A stretch of DNA of 64,000 bases. Origin: Argopecten irradians (Eukaryota > Mollusca > Bivalvia > Pectinida > Pectinidae). Positions 57,047 to 64,000 of the stretch are shown one piece after another. The notes under the pieces are model-generated. The model ran no database searches, was not told the DNA's origin, and saw only the letters and a list, made by a program, of their open reading frames with translations. Each line of letters starts with the position of its first letter. Position 1 is the first letter of the stretch. Location: positions 26,975,540-27,039,539 of the forward strand of contig NC_091134.1 in assembly GCF_041381155.1 (NCBI RefSeq), written 5' to 3'. The position numbers and the translations under genes were made by a program.

Positions 57047-59980
57047 TGTTTGTATCTTGGTTTAGGTTCTATCTTATCAATGCTTTTATGGCACCAACCG
57101 GTGTCTGCCTTTCACACTAAATCTGTCCATTTTGACGCACGGTTATGAATTCACTTTTAATAGCTGTCGAAATCTTTTGACATTTATGATCATGTGAATC
57201 CCCCTGTTTTACTCGACTTTTGACAATAATTTATCGTGTAATATTGCTAGAATCACTATATAACGTCCATTACTTCAGCCAGAACACGCTATTGGACGCG
57301 TCACACTCAGTAGATAGGTTTGTTAAAGAAAATATATGACTGATGTTGTTTCCAATTGCCATCTGTTTGTTTAATTTGACTAAAAAACTGTAAACCGTAA
57401 AGTCAGACGCAGAAACATATTAACTTGCGAGATCAATGTTGAAATAATAAATCCTGTTTCATTTGCTCATGAACTTGGGCATGTTAACATCGCTCTTCGC
57501 GCAAAAAAATATATTCTAGGCTTACTTTTGTCAAAGTAGGCATAGTTTTCCACTGGATTCCTTGATCGTTACAGTAGTTGTGTGAAAAAGTGCAAATATC
57601 ACGGACAGATTTCTACAACTTTAAGAATATTTACACGAACTCTCTTTATGCAATATTAGCATTAATGTTGTTCACGTATAACAGTCAATGAGTGTTAATT
57701 TACCTTTAATCAGTTGTTTAAACTTGTGTCAAGGCTTAAGACAACCGTATCACACAATTTAGACATTATCCTTTCGCAGCTTTGGCGGACGATTAATACA
57801 AACATTTATAAATCGATCGTAAATATTTTATATTTCATCTGGACCAATTATAAGATACTTGTTTCTAACAAAATGTATGGGATATTGTAACATTTGCGTC
57901 ATTTATATTAATTAGTTGTATTCTAATTACTGACTATTTTTACGTCTCTTGTTGTAGACTTGCACAAGCCCAGCGAGGCCTTTTTTTTTTGAAAAAAAAG
58001 ATAAAATACGATTGAATTGAAATATAAGGATCGAATTTTGTTTGGGTCGATTTCATAGGGTGATGAGTTCCTCTAGAAACCAATTTAATATGAACTGCTT
58101 TGCAGTTTATTAAATTTGTTGAAACACCCCATGAAATCGACTAATGATTTTAAAATGGTCATAGCAGTGTCACTTGTTAAACTATTCGGCAATCAACACT
58201 CATTAACATTCTAAGAGACTTTATGTTTTGGTATAGACCTTCTTAGGGATGTTCAGTTTTCTTCTAACACAAGAAATCTGCACAGAAATGATATTGGATA
58301 GAAAAACATACCAGCAAATAAAACCAAAGGTTGAGATGAGGTTTGGTCAAAGACAATCCTTTATCTATTTCTGTCCTAAATGTCATTTAAATTACTTATT
58401 AATTATTTCATATCTATACAGTCATGAAATCAATGTTTTAAACGTGTTATCTATAAGAAAGTATAAACTCGGTACTATGCATTTCTTTATGCATGTGTTA
58501 AGCATAGCACCACATCAAAAGTTCAATGATAACCTAGGCTTTTGTGCCTACTGTGTACACACTAAATGCCACTAATGCTATCAGACGAGCGTGTGTTAAG
58601 TGCGAACATACATAATTGCTTGGTGTTGTGACTTTGTATAACTGATATATTATTATATTTATAGAGTGTGTTTACACGTCCGCTTACTGAGGTTAAGCTT
58701 TGATACTACGACAGCAATTTCTACAGGTCCATCCCGTCATCATTGGCACAACTAAATTTTATCGTCGTAAATCCTTTTCTATGAACTAAAGTACAATTTA
58801 AGTAGATAGAAACAAAATGCAACATAAAACGTCGAGGTAAATACAGAGAATATTGTACGTTTAAGTAGACGATTTGAAAGTTAGCGAGGATGTGAATTGT
58901 GATTACAAACGCATTTGGCACGACTACCAGTCGAATTGTTGGAATGTTGGTTGCGTGTTTTTGAATGTAAGTGATTGAGTATTTAGTGAAATTATTTCTA
59001 ATTTATGTATCCAATAATTTTTATAACTTACGGAATATAAATTTAATTATATAATGACTGATGAGCCAATTAAAACGTTAAATGTTTATCTTCTGAGTAG
59101 ACAAGTAGAGTAGAATCTTGGTCAGACAAAAAAGTATAAAAAGTATAGTGAGGGCTTTTACAAGTAAAAACGGACTGCTTTCCCCCTGTCTCTTTACATT
59201 TATCCTATCTTTATATACTGGTATTGAGGTAAAATTCTAATTCCATTCGCTCGGTCCAATGTCTGTGGAAATGATTCTGATTTACAAACCTTATCGAGAT
59301 GTTGTTACAAATAACCGGTGGTGAAATTAAGATAGCTAGGTATTGAGGAGCACATTATTTTTGTGCTTCCTGAGGTGTCTCTAATAAATATTCTTTATTA
59401 TACTTATGTAAGTAGTGTTTTTATACTAACTAAAACATTCAATTTTTATCAAATCAACTTCATAATTTTAAATATTTGGTGATATCACTCGCCTGAATAA
59501 TAAAACTTTGATTAAAATTGAACAATTAACCTTGACAGGTTTATGATCGCAAGTTCACTATGCAGTTAAGAGCTAAATATATTTTTTGTATTTTTTTTTC
59601 TAATTTAAGCCTTCATGTATCTTCTGAATTTTAATAAAATATAATACTGTTGTGGTTAAACACCAGTGTTGATAATTGTGTAATAATCATTTACGTTATC
59701 TTAGCATTAATGATGTTCCTAATTCACCACGAATTGTTATCGGGCCTTAGCTCGAAGCCTTCATCTTTCCGACTCCCAACGGAACATAGGGCCAGCGACA
59801 TCACTTATCGTTTACAGACTACTGCGCGACATTCCCAGCTCTCTCATATTAATGATTACAGATGAGTTGACACAAAGATTCCTGCTCATGTATACAATAC
59901 GATCCCTAAACTCGGACAGCAAACTGTCAACCAATGGAGCAAATACTTTCGTTCATTTCGTGTTTATTATTGATTTCTCG
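57047..59980. other. No gene recognised; one short hairpin
   Basis: AT-rich. An imperfect inverted repeat at 58042-58146 (GTCGATTTCATAGGGTG and CACCCCATGAAATCGAC, with AATTTAATATGAACTG / TTTATTAAATTTG inside) may be a MITE remnant. A 108-codon frame at 58249-58575 shows no domain. Nothing else is seen. Confidence 0.45.
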
Positions 59981-59984
59981 TTAA

Positions 59985-60575
59985 GACAGATACTGGGACG
60001 ACACATCTTTGGTTTATCGTTAAAATTGTTACTAAGACGGCATATCTTTGGTTTCTCGCTAAGTCAGTTACTAGGACGACATATCTGTGATTTCTCGTTA
60101 AGACAGTAACAAGGACGACATATCTTTGATTTCTTGTTAAGACAGTTACTGGGACGACATATCTTTGGTTTCTCGTTAAGTTTACGGGGACAACATAGCT
60201 TTGGTTTCTCGTAAAGTCAGTTACGGGGACGACATATCTTTAGTTTCTTGTTAAGACAGTTACAAGGACGACACACCTTTGGTTTCTCATTAAAATAGTT
60301 ACGGGGACGATATATCTTTGGTTTCTCATTAAGACAGTTACTGGGACAACATATCTTTGGTTTCTCGTTAAGACTGTTACTAGGACGACACACCTTTGGT
60401 TTCTCGTTAAGACAGTTACTGGGACGACATATCTTTGGTTTCTCATTAAGACAGTTACTGGGACGACATATCTTTGGTTTCTCGTTAAGACTGTTACTAG
60501 GACGACACACCTTTGGTTTCTCGTTAAGACAGTTACTGGGACGACATATCTTTTGTTTCTCGTTAAGACTGTTAC
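59985..60575 (-). repeat. 39-bp tandem repeat encoding a possible 13-residue repeat
   Basis: About 15 units of TTTGGTTTCTCGTTAAGACA followed by GTTACTGGGACGACATATC. On the minus strand one frame (60690-60217, 157 codons) reads CRPSNCLNEKPKI with alternations S/C and I/V through about ten units, after a 36-residue unique start. Because 39 is divisible by three, a second minus frame (60446-60240) is also open, so openness alone is not evidence of coding. One shortened unit near 60178-60195 breaks the frame further left. No signal peptide is evident. Confidence 0.85.
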
Positions 60576-60699
60576 TGGGACTATACGCCTTACTTCTAGT
60601 AAAACAACATTTAAACGAAGAATCTTTTTGCATCATAGATGATATCGTCACACTTGAATAATTTATAATATTACACGATAGATAAAACACATATCACAT

Positions 60700-63600
60700 T
60701 TTAGTTCAGTGTATCAAGAATATTTCGTCCCGCCACATTATGCTTCGTCACACAGGCCCATATGTGTCATTCCTGATCTCAAACCATCACCATACGTAAT
60801 AGAGTACATTTTAAAACAATTTTGAATATAGAAAAAGGTACATTCCATGCAGGAATCTACAGCAAACAATAATCCATCATAAGGTTAAATGTTTAAAATG
60901 AGTTTATAATGAAGTTAAAAGAAAATCACTAATCTGTGAAACCAGATTAACTTAGAACAAAATGACTTTATTTTAGATTTTGCCCCAGTCTAATTACTAA
61001 TTAAAACTCGAAAATGATTAATTGTGATGAAAGGAAGTGATTGTTTTTCATATTTGCTGTGACATCTTCAGTGTGTCATCTACTTGTGACTGTTTTAACA
61101 TTAAAGTACATGTGAAACGTTTCGAGTTGACACGTTTTAACATAAAAAAACACAGCGTCGCTTCACATCGATTAGCGAATACGAAAATCGAAGATATTGT
61201 TTGATTAAATCAAAGCCGTATTACCGACAACTATTATAAAGGGAAGGTTAAATTTCTTTGATGGAGAAAATAACAGTCAAATACTGGCTCTACTCCAACA
61301 TGTAGAATATCTGATTTAGTGGCTGTTACTAGAAGTTAGAATTAATTGTGTCATCAAGAGAGATATATAGAGAGACTTTACAAGAGTGGCTATGTTGTAT
61401 GTAAATTATTAAACGAATTCAATATTATGATATGTAAAGAATGTAAAACTCAAAGAATATGTCAAGCAATTCAAAGAACCGGGGCAGCAAGGACTAGACA
61501 AGTCAGCTTGTCTGAAATTTTATGTATAACACTCTATCATTATCGGGGTTCAAAGCTTTCCCTGGGTATCCATAAATCCTCATTTCACGAAACGTCGTGT
61601 TGTAGATGTCCAAGCCAGTACTAGGATATATAACGGAAGTTATAGGAGAAAGTACAATCCTTTGTGACAATGTGTACTTCAATCAAAGCGAAGGTAATCT
61701 CCCAAGGAGAATCTGTATCTTATCAGTGTTCACATTTAATACTAGGGCCTTATACTGTTAGTCTAAATGTCTAAGTTCATGCCAGACAACTACTGTAACA
61801 TTGCCACTCCGCATTGCAGACAATCTAAAACCCACTGAACGCAATAATTATGTCATAATATAGTAGAACTGTATATAGCTTTTATTAGTTTACCTTTGAC
61901 TGTAATTAAAACTTATATCTTGAAAATTCAATTACTTTTTGTATTGCTCATAAATGTGTAGCGATAGTGTGGACCAGGTGATGGCCGGAGTTACCCACAG
62001 AGAACTCTGGACACTCTCATTTTCCAATTTAATTATGCATTAATGCGCTAGAAAAATCGACGACGAATCAAGTTTATCATCGGAATTACTTTTCTAATAA
62101 GCATTCCAGATCTATATGCGTGTTATGTTACTGTCATATAATTTAACTTTCTGCAAAAATGTGAGTGATAGAAGCTTAAAAAATTACCAGATCAAAATTA
62201 TTCACAGCTTACAGCATGGCGATTTGTTGTATATTACACTATGAAAGCTTTGGTATGATTTCGTACACCAATAATGAAGTATTTATGGAAGTCAATTCAT
62301 TCGTTCACATCAACTGATCAAGCAGTCATATATTATTGATGCAGTGAATCAATTCTGTAATGCTAACACGGTCAGTATCTATCATAATGACACATTATTA
62401 ATCAATTTTCTGTCCAGGAATGTATCGAGGAATTAACAGGTCCCCCACAGGTGAAATCTAGGAAATGGCATGATATATATGTCATATATCATTGTACAGG
62501 GAATCGCATAAATCAGGGTATACTTTCACAAGCCTGAACTAAAAAAATAATGTGATTTATGAAGGTAAGCTGTCAAACGTTTGCATGAATGATATTAAAA
62601 AAATACTTTGCTTCCGTTAAAATGACTGACGTCATAATGACGTCACCTTGGCACGTCAAGAGGACATTATAAGGTAATGTAAGATGTTCCATCTCTGTAA
62701 GCCACTCTGATACCGGTTCTCTAATGCCCCAGTTCTCATCAAATCAAATTCCAGAATTATAGATGGTTCTCACTTACACCTAGAAAACATTGTCCAATTC
62801 ATCAATTAGACATAAGAACACTCAAATACATCTTTTATACTAGAGATTTTAAGTTACTCAAATGTCAAGGATATCGTCATTTTGACAGCATTTTGGAAAA
62901 ATGTGTATTTTATGAAACTTATTGCCTAAATTCTCTATCTATCTTTTGTTTAAGCTGTTTGTATAAAAAATATGCGAGTTTCGATTGCAGATTTTTTTTT
63001 TGCAAATGGAGTCTTGGTTATTTGCTTTGTGCATGAAACAAATTAACAGAGCAACATAATTTATGGGACTCCCTGTAAATCATATATGGCGTGGTTTATT
63101 TTTGAAAGAAAAGCAACGTGCCATTTTAGCGTGTTTAACACGATTTTCCACAGTAGTTAATCAGTAGGCCTTCAAATTGATTAGCATGAACTACAATACT
63201 ATGCATATTGATTTAATAGAATATAGTCAGCAAAAAAATCTCCGCTTCTATAAAATCGTCATAAAAATCTTTCTATTGCTAAAATAACATCACCGTCGAA
63301 TGTACAAATTCAGACAAGTCTCGGATAACATGAGATATACATTGATATTGTCACTAAAGATGAACAACTGTGTCTTCTAGACTTTAAAATTTATCAGGTA
63401 TACGTCACCAAGGTTGTATTACATCAATGAACTCACAAAGGGTTTGTAAACTGTTATGTATCTGTATTGCAAAATGGCGATTTTGTGAGAAAAATATCTT
63501 AATTATCAAAATAAATAAAATAAACGACACTGTATCGCGTGTCTTACTCCTAGTAGTATATTTGATAACGAAGTGATTCATTTTAATATCAAATACTTTA

Positions 63601-64000
63601 CACAGATGAACCATTTGTGTATTTCAGGAGAGCATGTCGGACAAACATCAAAAGGGCACTGATAAATATTGTACGACCGTTAGCTCATTAGCATGTGCAT
63701 TGTATATACCCAGACCGCATTTCTGGAATACTTTAGATCAGAAACATGGCTCTGGTTATGCATACATGATGGCCAAGTTGTTCGATGTCACATACTGATT
63801 GTACTTATCTATAAACTTCGTTTTGACTCTGGTGAAACATAGAGTAAATTCCTCGCAAGTCTGAAGACAGAAAGTTGACATTACCTTATATGCTTACCAA
63901 AATTGCATTCTTCATAAGATGCACTGGGTTCGTTAAAACGCACAACAAAAACCTTACATCCATTTATAATACCGTATAAATGAAAACGATAAAATAAATA
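60700..64000. other. No gene recognised
   Basis: AT-rich sequence to the end of the window. A 92-codon plus frame at 61346-61624 and a 69-codon minus frame at 63405-63614 show no domain or splice context. One CRE-containing stretch (GACTGACGTCATAATGACGT at about 62624-62643) is isolated. No RNA gene or repeat array is seen. Confidence 0.45.

Noticed and set aside
58249-58575. 108-codon plus-strand frame
   Set aside because: No domain, AT-driven composition, no splice or promoter context.
60240-60446. Second minus-strand frame in the 39-bp array
   Set aside because: Open only because the unit is a multiple of three without a stop in that frame; it has no unique start region.
61346-61624. 92-codon Cys-containing plus-strand frame
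   Set aside because: No recognisable domain or signal peptide; the Cys residues do not form a known pattern.

Overview
The window looks like repeat-rich, AT-rich nuclear DNA of an invertebrate animal, most probably a mollusc. The reasons are spliced genes with GT/AG introns, tRNA-derived SINEs of types I associate with molluscs, an L1/Tx1-like LINE, a Crypton tyrosine-recombinase transposon and many MITEs. The species assignment is inference. No operon-like, plasmid or prokaryotic organisation is seen, and no LTR element was recognised.

Layout. (1) 169-8436 is one giant palindrome (FB-1) with arms of about 4.1 kb. The arms are built of nested tandem repeats in mirror order: unique arm, 32-bp array, spacer, 31-bp array, 33-bp centre, then the same classes inverted. 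(2) 9.0-17.1 kb holds a hairpin MITE, two SINE heads, three copies of a dispersed repeat (R1), and a second palindromic element, FB-2a (11077-14472). The FB-2a arms repeat a compact ETS-CRE-YY1 motif cluster. (3) 18304-23268 (minus strand) is a GPR157-like seven-transmembrane receptor gene. Its TM5-TM6 exon pair is duplicated, and the start of its TM7 exon with its splice acceptor is amplified into an array of about 200-bp units. (4) 24.6-36.0 kb is a nest of mobile elements: three LINE pieces, a MITE with a clean 8-bp target duplication, and a second FB-2 copy whose two arms flank two of the LINE pieces. (5) 37636-40096 (minus strand) is a second GPR157-like gene with the plain four-exon structure; it serves as an internal reference for gene A. 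(6) 40.1-48.3 kb holds a 0.5-kb foldback (FB-3a), TTAA-type MITEs, and an apparently intact Crypton gene (45903-47409, minus, one intron) inserted inside one of those MITEs. (7) 48.3-64 kb is gene-poor, with FB-3b, a 111-bp satellite split by a SINE, another SINE, a 39-bp array and two weak candidate exons.

The only well-supported protein-coding loci are the two receptors and the Crypton recombinase. The receptors are close paralogues separated by about 14 kb that is now mostly mobile DNA. Gene B has no cassette duplication and no 200-bp array, so gene A's oddities are derived. The most unusual material is the family of very long palindromic (foldback-type) elements and the splice-acceptor/exon satellite inside a receptor gene. 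All identities are by eye; no database search or alignment was run.
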